DNA of 12,561 bases. Source: Candidatus Avelusimicrobium alvi (lineage in GTDB: Bacteria > Elusimicrobiota > Elusimicrobia > Elusimicrobiales > Elusimicrobiaceae). The position numbers and the translations under genes are program-made. This document shows positions 6,504 to 12,561 of the stretch, piece by piece; the stretch's first letter is position 1; each line of letters begins with the position of its first letter. The stretch spans positions 1 through 12,561 of the forward strand of contig DCTQ01000072.1 in assembly GCA_002329395.1 (NCBI GenBank). The letters run 5' to 3'. Below the pieces are notes generated by a model, which was not told the origin of the DNA, made no database searches, and was given only the letters and a program-made list of their open reading frames with translations.

Positions 6504-6953
6504 TTAGCGGTCCAAAACCTCTTCGGGTTTAAACCAGAGCGCAATTTCTTTTTCCGCATCTTCCGGCGAGCCGGAAGCGTGCACGCAGTTTTGCATCACG
6601 TCGCCGATAAAACGCCCGAAGCTGCCGCGGATGGTCCACGGGGCGGCTTTTTCCGGGTTGGTGCTGCCGATTTCCTGGCGCACTTTGGCGATGGCGTTTT
6701 CACCCTGGAAAACGAACGCGTAAATTTTGTGGTTGGGCACATTGTTAAATTCACCCATCATATACTGGATGACTTCTTCCAGGAAGGGCTTGCCTTCCAG
6801 GTTTTTGTAGTGTGCGCGCGCCAACTCTTCGGTCAGCGAAACCACTTTGGCCCCGGTCATTTGCAGGCCGAGGTGATCCAACCGGTCCAAAATCAGACCG
6901 CTGATGCGTTTTTCAATGGCATCAGGCTTAATAAGAACGAGCGTTCTTTCCAT
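6504..6953 (-). CDS. ndk: Nucleoside diphosphate kinase
   Basis: Transfers phosphate between nucleoside tri- and diphosphates through a phosphohistidine, keeping NTP and dNTP pools balanced in the cytosol. The 149 residues show ERTLVLIKPDA (2-12), HYKNLEGKPF (48-57), TIRGSFGRFIGD (107-118) and the active-site NCVHASGSPEDAEKEI (122-137) with phosphorylated H125. The usual HGSDS reads HASGS, so the conserved Asp after the serine is Gly, and RGDF reads RGSF. The segment MGEFNNVPNHKIYAF (66-80) replaces the usual shorter SGP-containing stretch. This is a divergent but complete Ndk. I prefer the ATG at 6953 because MERTLVLIKPDA is the normal family start; an in-frame ATG at 6962 adds three residues. 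It is the first gene of an operon with two hydrolase-like proteins, behind a perfect consensus promoter. Confidence 0.93.
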   Translation of the reverse strand: MERTLVLIKPDAIEKRISGLILDRLDHLGLQMTGAKVVSLTEELARAHYKNLEGKPFLEEVIQYMMGEFNNVPNHKIYAFVFQGENAIAKVRQEIGSTNPEKAAPWTIRGSFGRFIGDVMQNCVHASGSPEDAEKEIALWFKPEEVLDR

Positions 6954-6970
6954 ATATCTCATATGTAAAC

Positions 6971-6998
6971 ATTATACCAATCTTAAAAACCCTGTCAA
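6971..6998 (-). promoter_or_regulatory. Consensus sigma-70 promoter of the ndk operon
   Basis: On the minus strand TTGACA (6998-6993) is separated by 16 bases from TATAAT (6976-6971), both hexamers perfect. Transcription should start near 6964, only about 11 bases before the preferred ndk ATG (6953) and about 2 before the alternative ATG (6962), so the mRNA has almost no leader. Confidence 0.85.
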
Positions 6999-7046
6999 CG
7001 GTTTTACGAACGCGAAGGATTTTGCCCAATACAGGGGATACATTAG

Positions 7047-7053
7047 GTATAAT
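7047..7053 (+). promoter_or_regulatory. Candidate -10 box of the Gfo/Idh-lpxB-rel operon
   Basis: GTATAAT has a perfect TATAAT at 7048-7053. A start of transcription near 7060 would leave a leader of about 15 bases that contains GGAG (7064-7067) ahead of the ATG at 7075. No convincing -35 is seen at 16-18 bases; TTGCCC (7022-7027) lies 20 bases upstream. It stands back to back with the ndk promoter. Confidence 0.6.
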
Positions 7054-7074
7054 AGATAATAACGGAGAAGATTT

Positions 7075-8139
7075 ATGGCCCAAGACAAATCCATCAAATT
7101 CGGCGTCATCGGCGCCGGCAAAATCGGAACTTTCCACACCCGCACCCTGGCTAAAATGCAAGGGGTAACGCTGGTGGGCGTGTGCGACCCGGACTTAATG
7201 CGCGCGCAAAAACTCGCCTGGGAGCACAACTGCACCCCCTACTCCAAGCCCGAGGAACTCATCCCGCAGGTGGACGCGGTGATTGTGGCGGCGCCCACGC
7301 ACCTGCACCATCAAATCGGTATGTACTGCCTGGAGCACGGCGTGCATACGCTGGTGGAAAAACCGATTGCCGTAACCATGGAAGAAGCGCGCGACTTAAT
7401 CCAGGCCGCCAAACGCCACGGCCTGGTGCTGCAGGTGGGCCACGTGGAACGCTTTAACCCCGCCGTGGTGGAAGCCGTTAAATACATCAAAGACCCCCGT
7501 TTTATCACCATCAACCGCCAGGGCCCGTACGACGGGCGCATGGCCAACATCAGCGTCGTGTTGGATTTAATGATTCACGATATTGACTTGCTGTTTACCA
7601 TCGTGCACAGCGAAGTCGCCAGCGTGGACGCGGTGGGGCTGAGCGTATTCTCCCCGCACGAAGACATCGCCAACGTGCGCATCCGTTTTGAAAACGGCAC
7701 CGTGGCCGACGTTACCGCCAGCCGCGCCAGCTTTGAACGCGCGCGCTATATGCATTTGTTCCAGCCCAGCGGATACGTATCCGTGGATTTTATGAACGCC
7801 CGCGTAAAAACGTACCGCAAAGAAAAACCGGTTGTGGAATCTATGAACGATTTGACGGTAACATACCCGAAAGTGGAAAAACAGCTGCCCATTACCGCCG
7901 AAATTCTGCACTTTATTGACTGTATCAAAACCGCCAAAACCCCGGCGCCCAGCGGCGAAAAAGGCACCAAAGCGCTGGAGCTTGCCCTGCAAATCTGCGA
8001 AAAAATGGAATGCTTCAACATCCCCAAAACCGGGCATCTCCACACGCCCAAACCGCTGCAGGCCATCAGCACCGTGGCGCGCGCCGCGCAGGCCGTATTT
8101 GACGAAACCATCGGCCAGCTTAAAGGAGATGATAAATAA
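7075..8139 (+). CDS. Gfo/Idh/MocA-family NAD(P)-dependent oxidoreductase, probably acting on a nucleotide sugar
   Basis: A 354-residue protein with the two-domain Gfo/Idh/MocA layout. The Rossmann dinucleotide motif is GVIGAGKIG (10-18), the conserved EKP is at 95-97, GHVERFNPA is at 122-130, and the catalytic-domain helix DLMIHDIDL (164-172) supplies the usual Asp and His residues. Related genes lie next to lpxA/lpxB in several diderm lineages. GnnA of this family oxidises the 3-OH of UDP-GlcNAc so that GnnB can aminate it, giving an amide-linked lipid A precursor. Placement directly ahead of lpxB makes a GnnA-like role in lipid A sugar modification plausible, but no GnnB aminotransferase is in the window, so this stays an inference. 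Its TAA shares one base with the lpxB ATG. A GGAG ribosome binding site (7064-7067) supports the start. Confidence 0.88.
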   Translation: MAQDKSIKFGVIGAGKIGTFHTRTLAKMQGVTLVGVCDPDLMRAQKLAWEHNCTPYSKPEELIPQVDAVIVAAPTHLHHQIGMYCLEHGVHTLVEKPIAVTMEEARDLIQAAKRHGLVLQVGHVERFNPAVVEAVKYIKDPRFITINRQGPYDGRMANISVVLDLMIHDIDLLFTIVHSEVASVDAVGLSVFSPHEDIANVRIRFENGTVADVTASRASFERARYMHLFQPSGYVSVDFMNARVKTYRKEKPVVESMNDLTVTYPKVEKQLPITAEILHFIDCIKTAKTPAPSGEKGTKALELALQICEKMECFNIPKTGHLHTPKPLQAISTVARAAQAVFDETIGQLKGDDK

Positions 8140-9293
8140 TGTCCTCTTTCACGCCCATCACTAAAAATATTCTCGTCATCGCGGGCGACGTCTCCGGGGA
8201 CATTCACGCCGCCGGGCTCATCCGCGCGTTAAAAGAGGCCGACCCGGACGTACGCGTTACCTCCGTGGGCGGCAAACAAATGCAGGCCGCCAGCGACGTT
8301 TTTTTATATGATCTCGCCAGCAAAGGCGCCAGCGGATTTGTGGAACCGCTTAAAAAAATGCCGCTGTGGATTAAGCTGATGAACCAAATCCGCGAGTATA
8401 TGGAAACGCAGAACCCGGTGGCGCTTATCGTCGTGGATTTTTACGGCTTCAACCATCAGATTTTAGGCATGGCCAAGCACCGCCGCATTCCGGCTTACTA
8501 TTATGTAACGCCGCAGGTATGGGCCAGCCGCCAGTACCGCGCCAAACGCCTGGCCACGCTTACGAAAAAGATGTTCACCATCTATCCTTTTGAGCCGGAG
8601 TTCCACCAGAAATTCGGCGGCAACGCCGTTTTCCTGGGCAACCCGCTTTTGGACCAGCTGCCCGCGCCGAAGGACAAAAATTTTAAGGTCCCCAACAATA
8701 AAGAATACGCGTGGAAACTGGGTATGCTGCCCGGCAGCCGCATGGGCGAAATCAAACGCCTGACCCCGGTTTTTTACCAGGCTTTTAAACAGGTGCTTAA
8801 AGAATTTCCCAATACGCAGGCGTATATGTTTTTATTGCCGGACGCCGACGAACAGACTTTCTTAAACCTCATCGGCGAAAAGCCGCACGCCAACTTCCGT
8901 CTGGTCAAAGACAAAAACTACGAGCTCCGCTCGCAGATGGATTTCCTGCTGGCCTGCTCCGGCACCGCCACGCTGGAAAACGCCCTGCTGGGCGTGCCGA
9001 TGGTGGTGGCGTACAAGCTGTTCTGGCCGACGTACCAAATCGCCAAAATGGTGATTAAGGTGCCGTACATTTCGCTGGTCAACCTGCTTTCCAAAAAGCC
9101 GCTCGTTAAAGAACTGATTCAATACGACGCCACGCCGCGTTCCCTCGCGGCCGAAACGATGGCCATGTTCCAAAACCCGGCCAAGCTGGAAGCGATGCGC
9201 GGCGAACTGTTAAAACTGCGCGCTTCTTTGGGCGAGCCCGGCGTGGCCAAGCGCGCGGCGGCCGAAATTTTACGGGACCTTACACACGAGTAA
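8139..9293 (+). CDS. lpxB: Lipid-A-disaccharide synthase
   Basis: A GT19 glycosyltransferase that joins 2,3-diacylglucosamine-1-phosphate to UDP-2,3-diacylglucosamine to form the lipid A disaccharide at the inner membrane. At 384 residues it is about the length of E. coli LpxB (382). Seen are AGDVSGD (15-21, usually AGEASGD with Glu rather than Asp), VDFYGFN in the region of the catalytic Asp (usually IDxPxFN), YYYVTPQVWASRQYR, YPFEPEF, LGNPLLDQLP, GMLPGSRMGEIKRL and the donor-binding CSGTATLENALLGVPMVVAYK motif split across the C-terminal domain. All main motifs are present, so it should be active, and it shows that the organism has an LPS outer membrane. AAGGAG (8123-8128) lies inside the end of the previous gene and the ATG overlaps that gene's stop codon by one base, so translation is coupled. 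Confidence 0.95.
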   Translation: MSSFTPITKNILVIAGDVSGDIHAAGLIRALKEADPDVRVTSVGGKQMQAASDVFLYDLASKGASGFVEPLKKMPLWIKLMNQIREYMETQNPVALIVVDFYGFNHQILGMAKHRRIPAYYYVTPQVWASRQYRAKRLATLTKKMFTIYPFEPEFHQKFGGNAVFLGNPLLDQLPAPKDKNFKVPNNKEYAWKLGMLPGSRMGEIKRLTPVFYQAFKQVLKEFPNTQAYMFLLPDADEQTFLNLIGEKPHANFRLVKDKNYELRSQMDFLLACSGTATLENALLGVPMVVAYKLFWPTYQIAKMVIKVPYISLVNLLSKKPLVKELIQYDATPRSLAAETMAMFQNPAKLEAMRGELLKLRASLGEPGVAKRAAAEILRDLTHE

Positions 9294-9298
9294 AGCCT

Positions 9299-10753
9299 AT
9301 GGCAGACGCCCCCGATTTGCAGACCTTGCTGCGCAAATTCAAGGAATATAACCCCAATCAGGACACCGCCCTGATTGAAAAAGCCTATCACTTCGCCGAG
9401 AAAGCGCACGAGAACCAAAAGCGCGAAAGCGGAGAGCCCTACTTTACGCACTGCCGCCACGTCGCCAGCATTCTGATGGACTTCAATCTGGATTCGGACA
9501 CCATCTGCGCCGGCCTCCTGCACGACACGGTGGAAGACACTTCCGTCACGCTGGAAGATTTAAAGCGCGAATTTAACAAAGAAATCGCGCATATGGTGCA
9601 GGGCGTAACGAAAATCAGCGATTTGAAATTTTCCTCCACCGACGAGGAAACCGTGGAAAACTGGCGCAAAATGCTTATTGCGGTGGCCGAAGACGTACGC
9701 GTCATCCTCATCAAGCTGGCCGACCGCACCCATAATATGCGCACGATGGACGTGATGCCGCCGGACCGCCAAAAATTCAAAGCCTACGAAACCATCTCCC
9801 TCTACGCGCCGCTCGCGCAGCGCCTGGGAATGTTTACCATCAAAACAGATTTGGAAGATTTATCCTTTAAATACCTGCATCCGCAGGAATACAACAGCAT
9901 TAAAGCGCAGGTGGAAGCCCGCACCGCCGACCGGCAGGCCGCGCTGGACGCATTTAAAAAACTGCTGGAGCCGGCCCTGCAGGCCGAACAGATGGACTTC
10001 CGCATTTTGGCGCGCGCCAAAAATTATTATTCCATTTACCGCAAGATGCAAAAGCACAACTGCGCGTTTTCCGAAATTCAGGATTCGCTGGGCGTGCGCA
10101 TCATCACCAAAACCTTGCAGGACTGCTACCGCGCACTGGGCCTGGTGCACAGCGTATTTAAACCCATCGCCGGCACGTTTACCGACTATATCGCCACCCC
10201 CAAAGCCAATATGTACCAAAGCATCCACACCACCGTGCTCGCGCCGACCGGGGACATTATAGAAATCCAAATCCGCACCGAAGATATGCACCGCACCTGC
10301 GAATACGGCATCGCGGCGCACTGGCGTTATAAAATGGGCAACGTCAAGCAGGACAAAAACTTTGACGAAAAAATCAACTGGATACGCCGCTGGATTGAGT
10401 GGCAGCAGGACCTGACCGCCCCGCGCGAATTTTTGGAAGGGTTTAAAACGGACGTGAACTTACAGCAGATTTTTGTGTTCACGCCGCGCGCGGACGTCAA
10501 ATCCCTGCCGGAAGGTTCCACCCCGATAGACTTTGCCTACTCCATTCACACGGACATCGGCGACCACTACGTAGGCGCCAAAGTGAACAACCGCATGGTG
10601 CGTATGGACTACGCGTTTAAAACCGGCGACGTGTGCGAAATTATCACCCGCAAAAACGGCGAACCCAAACGCGACTGGCTGGAATTTGCCAAAACCGCCG
10701 CGGCGCGCAGCCACATTAAACGCTATTTAAGAGCCAAAGGAGTGGAACTGTGA
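9299..10753 (+). CDS. Short RelA/SpoT homologue (HD hydrolase, synthetase and TGS domains; no ACT region)
   Basis: Makes and degrades the alarmone (p)ppGpp. The HD hydrolase domain looks intact: H51/H54 (THCRHVA), LLHDTVED (73-80) and KLADRTHNMRT (139-149). The synthetase domain has YYSIYRKM (243-250), DSLGVRII with the catalytic Asp (262-269), MYQSIHTTV (305-313) and EIQIRTEDMHR (322-332). A TGS domain spans roughly 390-450. The protein ends at 484 residues, against about 700-750 for long Rel/SpoT proteins, so the helical, zinc-finger and ACT/RRM regions that sense the ribosome and regulate activity are absent. The signature normally RFKD (bifunctional) or EFDD (RelA type) reads TFTD (293-296). 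The natural-looking end (GTGA overlap with the next gene, good ribosome binding site) argues against a recent frameshift. It lies 5 bases after lpxB in the same operon. Confidence 0.93.
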   Translation: MADAPDLQTLLRKFKEYNPNQDTALIEKAYHFAEKAHENQKRESGEPYFTHCRHVASILMDFNLDSDTICAGLLHDTVEDTSVTLEDLKREFNKEIAHMVQGVTKISDLKFSSTDEETVENWRKMLIAVAEDVRVILIKLADRTHNMRTMDVMPPDRQKFKAYETISLYAPLAQRLGMFTIKTDLEDLSFKYLHPQEYNSIKAQVEARTADRQAALDAFKKLLEPALQAEQMDFRILARAKNYYSIYRKMQKHNCAFSEIQDSLGVRIITKTLQDCYRALGLVHSVFKPIAGTFTDYIATPKANMYQSIHTTVLAPTGDIIEIQIRTEDMHRTCEYGIAAHWRYKMGNVKQDKNFDEKINWIRRWIEWQQDLTAPREFLEGFKTDVNLQQIFVFTPRADVKSLPEGSTPIDFAYSIHTDIGDHYVGAKVNNRMVRMDYAFKTGDVCEIITRKNGEPKRDWLEFAKTAAARSHIKRYLRAKGVEL

Positions 10754-11067
10754 GCGAACCCCAACAGTTTTGCCCCAAATGCCATTCCCCCGTGGACCGG
10801 ACCGACAATTACTGCCGCGCCTGCGGGCGCAGCCTCCAGCCCGGCACGGGTTTTTTATATTCGCATTCCGGCATTATTTTACTGGCGCTTGTACTCGGGC
10901 CGCTGGCGCTGCCGGTGGTGTGGACGTCTAAAATCATCGGCACCGCCGCCAAGTGGATTTATACCGTACTGCTGCTTGCGATGGGCGTCTATCTCGCCGT
11001 CGCTTTCTACCGCGCTTACCTGCTTATTCAGGACGCCGCACAGCTGATGCTGGGCGGCGGATTCTGA
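10750..11067 (+). CDS. Zinc-ribbon two-helix membrane protein of unknown function
   Basis: A 105-residue protein with an N-terminal zinc ribbon, CPKC (8-11) and CRAC (22-25), followed by two predicted membrane helices, about 39-59 (GIILLALVLGPLALPVVW) and 69-90 (WIYTVLLLAMGVYLAVAFYRAY). It starts with GTG at 10750, overlapping the TGA of the RelA/SpoT homologue as GTGA, with AAAGGAG (10736-10742) at good distance, so the two are translationally coupled. Small zinc-ribbon membrane proteins with the LALVLGPLALP type of helix occur in several diderm bacteria without a known function. The operon setting suggests a link to the envelope or to alarmone signalling, but nothing in the sequence proves either. 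Confidence 0.85.
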   Translation: MSEPQQFCPKCHSPVDRTDNYCRACGRSLQPGTGFLYSHSGIILLALVLGPLALPVVWTSKIIGTAAKWIYTVLLLAMGVYLAVAFYRAYLLIQDAAQLMLGGGF

Positions 11068-11094
11068 TTTTTGCCTTCCGGCCGCCGTCAGATT

Positions 11095-11106
11095 TTGTAC
11101 AATATA
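11095..11106 (+). promoter_or_regulatory. Candidate promoter -10 element / motif ahead of the POT transporter
   Basis: TTGTACAATATA is identical to 4184-4195. TACAAT at 11098-11103 could be the -10, giving a leader of about 31 bases with AAGGAGA (11129-11135) before the ATG. No clear -35 lies at the normal distance; TTGCCT (11071-11076) is 21 bases upstream. Confidence 0.4.
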
Positions 11107-11140
11107 GAGTACCCTTTTGAAATAAATTAAGGAGAAATGC

Positions 11141-12529
11141 ATGACAGACGAAGAAGTAAAACACAACGTCAACAAACACGGACAACCCAAAGCGCTGTAT
11201 ATGCTCTTTATGGTTGAAATGTGGGAACGTTTCAACTATTACGGCATGCGCGCGCTGTTAGTGTTGTTTATGATCAGCAGCGTAATCGGCTTTTCCAAAG
11301 CAACTTCCAGCAGAATTTACGGCATGTTTACGGCGCTCGTATATTTGACTCCTGTCCTCGGCGGTTACTTGGCGGACCGTTACATCGGCAAACGCCACTC
11401 CATTACCATTGGCGCCGTTTTAATGGCTTTGGGTCAGTTTACCCTGGCTTCGTATGAAATCATCAACCCCATCGTGGCGTTGGCTACGGGGCTTACGCTG
11501 ATTATTATCGGCAACGGTTTCTTTAAACCCAATATCTCCACCATCGTGGGCGAACTGTACGAACCCAACGACCCGCGCCGCGATTCGGGCTTTACCATTT
11601 TCTATATGGGTATTAACCTGGGTGCGTTCTTTGCACCGTTTATTTGCGGCTTTTTGGGCGAACCGACCGACCCCATGAACGCGCTGGAAGCCTATAAATG
11701 GAAATACGGTTTTATGGCCGCCGGCGGCGGTATGGTTATCGGGTTGATTTGGTATTTGGTGTCCCAAAACAAATACCTGGGCCATATCGGCCTGCGCCCC
11801 GTCACTAAAGGGGCGGACTTGGAAAACGACGCCACGGAAAAAGCCCGCGCCGAAGAAGCCCAAAAACCCTTGACGCAGGAAGACCGCGACAAAATCAAAG
11901 CGATTTTTACCTTTGTATTTTTCGCCATTTTCTTCTTTGCGTTCTTTGAACAGGCCGGCTCTTCGTTAAACATCTTTGCCAAAGAGGCCACCAACCTTAA
12001 CCCGGTGCTTCCGTTTATCGGGCAGGTTACGCTTAAAGCCTCGTACTTCCAGGCCGTCAACCCCATTTTCGTACTGCTGTTTGCGCCGCTGTTTGCCAAA
12101 CTGTGGATAAAACTGGGCAGCAAAGACCCGTCCATCCCCACTAAATTCGGCTGGGGTTTGTTCCTGCAGGGCGTCGGCTTTATCGCCATCGTAATCGGTG
12201 CGGCGTTATATACGTCCAACGGTCCGGTCAGCGCGATTTGGCTGATTTTAGTCTATATGTTCTGCACGATGGGCGAACTGTGCCTGTCCCCGGTGGGTCT
12301 GTCTATGGTTTCCAAACTGGCGCCGGCCAAATTTATGTCCCTGTTCATGGGCGTATGGCTGACGGCGAGCTTCTTTGGCAACCTGCTGGCCGGACAGCTG
12401 GCGAGCTACTACGAATCCTGGAGCCTGACCACGCTGTTCTCCGTTCCCGCGGTATGCTCCATTTTGTTCGGTATCATTATGTGGATTATGGCCGGCAAAA
12501 TCAAACGCTGGATGCACGGCGTACACTAA
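11141..12529 (+). CDS. POT/PTR2-family proton-coupled di/tripeptide transporter
   Basis: An inner-membrane major-facilitator-type symporter that brings in short peptides with protons. The 462 residues are the usual length for bacterial POT proteins. Family motifs are in place: EMWERFNYYG (26-35, the ExxERFxYYG motif with its proton-coupling Glu and Arg residues), GGYLADRYIGKR (74-85), GNGFFKPNIS with K129 (124-133), FYMGINLGAFFAP (154-166), FFEQAGSSL (268-276) and GELCLSPVGLS (378-388) with the C-terminal-half Glu. The charged stretch near 220-252 (TKGADLEND to EDRDKIK) fits the cytoplasmic linker between the two six-helix bundles. AAGGAGA (11129-11135) precedes the ATG. It has its own candidate promoter after the zinc-ribbon gene and is probably a single-gene unit. 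This supports peptide uptake as a nutrient route. The precise subtype (DtpT-like) cannot be fixed here. Confidence 0.95.
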   Translation: MTDEEVKHNVNKHGQPKALYMLFMVEMWERFNYYGMRALLVLFMISSVIGFSKATSSRIYGMFTALVYLTPVLGGYLADRYIGKRHSITIGAVLMALGQFTLASYEIINPIVALATGLTLIIIGNGFFKPNISTIVGELYEPNDPRRDSGFTIFYMGINLGAFFAPFICGFLGEPTDPMNALEAYKWKYGFMAAGGGMVIGLIWYLVSQNKYLGHIGLRPVTKGADLENDATEKARAEEAQKPLTQEDRDKIKAIFTFVFFAIFFFAFFEQAGSSLNIFAKEATNLNPVLPFIGQVTLKASYFQAVNPIFVLLFAPLFAKLWIKLGSKDPSIPTKFGWGLFLQGVGFIAIVIGAALYTSNGPVSAIWLILVYMFCTMGELCLSPVGLSMVSKLAPAKFMSLFMGVWLTASFFGNLLAGQLASYYESWSLTTLFSVPAVCSILFGIIMWIMAGKIKRWMHGVH

Positions 12530-12543
12530 GTTTTACTTACTGC

Positions 12544-12561
12544 AAAAACCCCGCTCCAAGG
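12544..12561 (+). terminator. Left arm of a probable terminator, cut by the window end
   Basis: AAAAA followed by CCCCGCTCC, then AA and the first GG of what should be the returning arm. This resembles the A-flanked GC hairpins at 1793 and 4597. The right arm is outside the window, so this is a prediction. Confidence 0.35.

Noticed and set aside
7567..8043. A 158-codon minus-strand open frame inside the Gfo/Idh gene
   Set aside because: Antisense shadow of a gene with full family motifs.
10750..11067. Zinc-ribbon protein as a split-off zinc-finger domain of the RSH protein
   Set aside because: The CxxC-CxxC ribbon followed by two membrane helices does not resemble the RSH zinc-finger or ACT region.
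11053..11096. Possible weak terminator after the zinc-ribbon gene
   Set aside because: GGCGGCGG can pair with CCGCCGTC ahead of TTTT, but the loop is about 20 bases, the T-run is short and detached, and the left arm lies inside the coding region.
11692..12219. A 175-codon minus-strand open frame inside the POT transporter gene
   Set aside because: Antisense of a membrane-protein gene; no supporting signal.

Overview
The window looks like a chromosomal segment from an anaerobic, diderm (LPS-making) bacterium of moderately high GC content. Three genes point this way. A complete lipid A disaccharide synthase (LpxB) implies an outer membrane. An NfnAB-type electron-bifurcating transhydrogenase implies ferredoxin-based anaerobic metabolism. 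A POT-family transporter implies peptide uptake. The overall flavour recalls gut-associated Elusimicrobiota, but this is an impression from gene content and protein style; no marker gene settles it. I see no tRNA, rRNA, CRISPR array, insertion sequence or phage gene, so the window reads as a core-genome region with some unusual proteins.

Layout. Positions 1-1749 (+) hold the 3' part of a large, cysteine-free protein of unknown function whose start lies outside the window. It converges on the minus-strand pair nfnB-nfnA (4092 to 1844), with one terminator hairpin for each direction between them. A short regulatory region (4093-4231) separates nfnB from a divergent small membrane-anchored YtxH-like protein (4232-4582, +) with four tandem 11-residue repeats. 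A bidirectional terminator (4597-4634) separates that gene from a minus-strand operon: ndk (6953 to 6504), an exported alpha/beta-hydrolase-like protein (6503 to 5634) and a GH3/NagZ-like protein (5602 to 4655). A divergent promoter region (6954-7074) follows, then a tight plus-strand operon: Gfo/Idh/MocA dehydrogenase, lpxB, a short RelA/SpoT homologue and a zinc-ribbon two-TM membrane protein (7075-11067). Last comes a POT peptide transporter (11141-12529) and what looks like the left arm of its terminator, cut by the window edge.

Most interesting points. (1) Two neighbouring genes in the ndk operon encode hydrolase folds that have each lost the catalytic residues of their family: the nucleophile serine is glycine in the alpha/beta-hydrolase, and the nucleophile, the Asp-His dyad and other active-site positions are changed in the GH3 protein. 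They may be a pair of non-catalytic cell-envelope binding or scaffold proteins. (2) The ndk promoter is a perfect TTGACA-N16-TATAAT placed so close to the gene that its mRNA should be leaderless or nearly so. (3) The RelA/SpoT homologue stops just after its TGS domain, has TFTD in place of the usual RXKD/EXDD signature, and is translationally coupled through a GTGA overlap to a zinc-ribbon membrane protein. (4) The 12-mer TTGTACAATATA lies 48 and 46 bases ahead of two unrelated start codons. None of these has been checked against a database; all rest on reading the sequence and on recalled family motifs.
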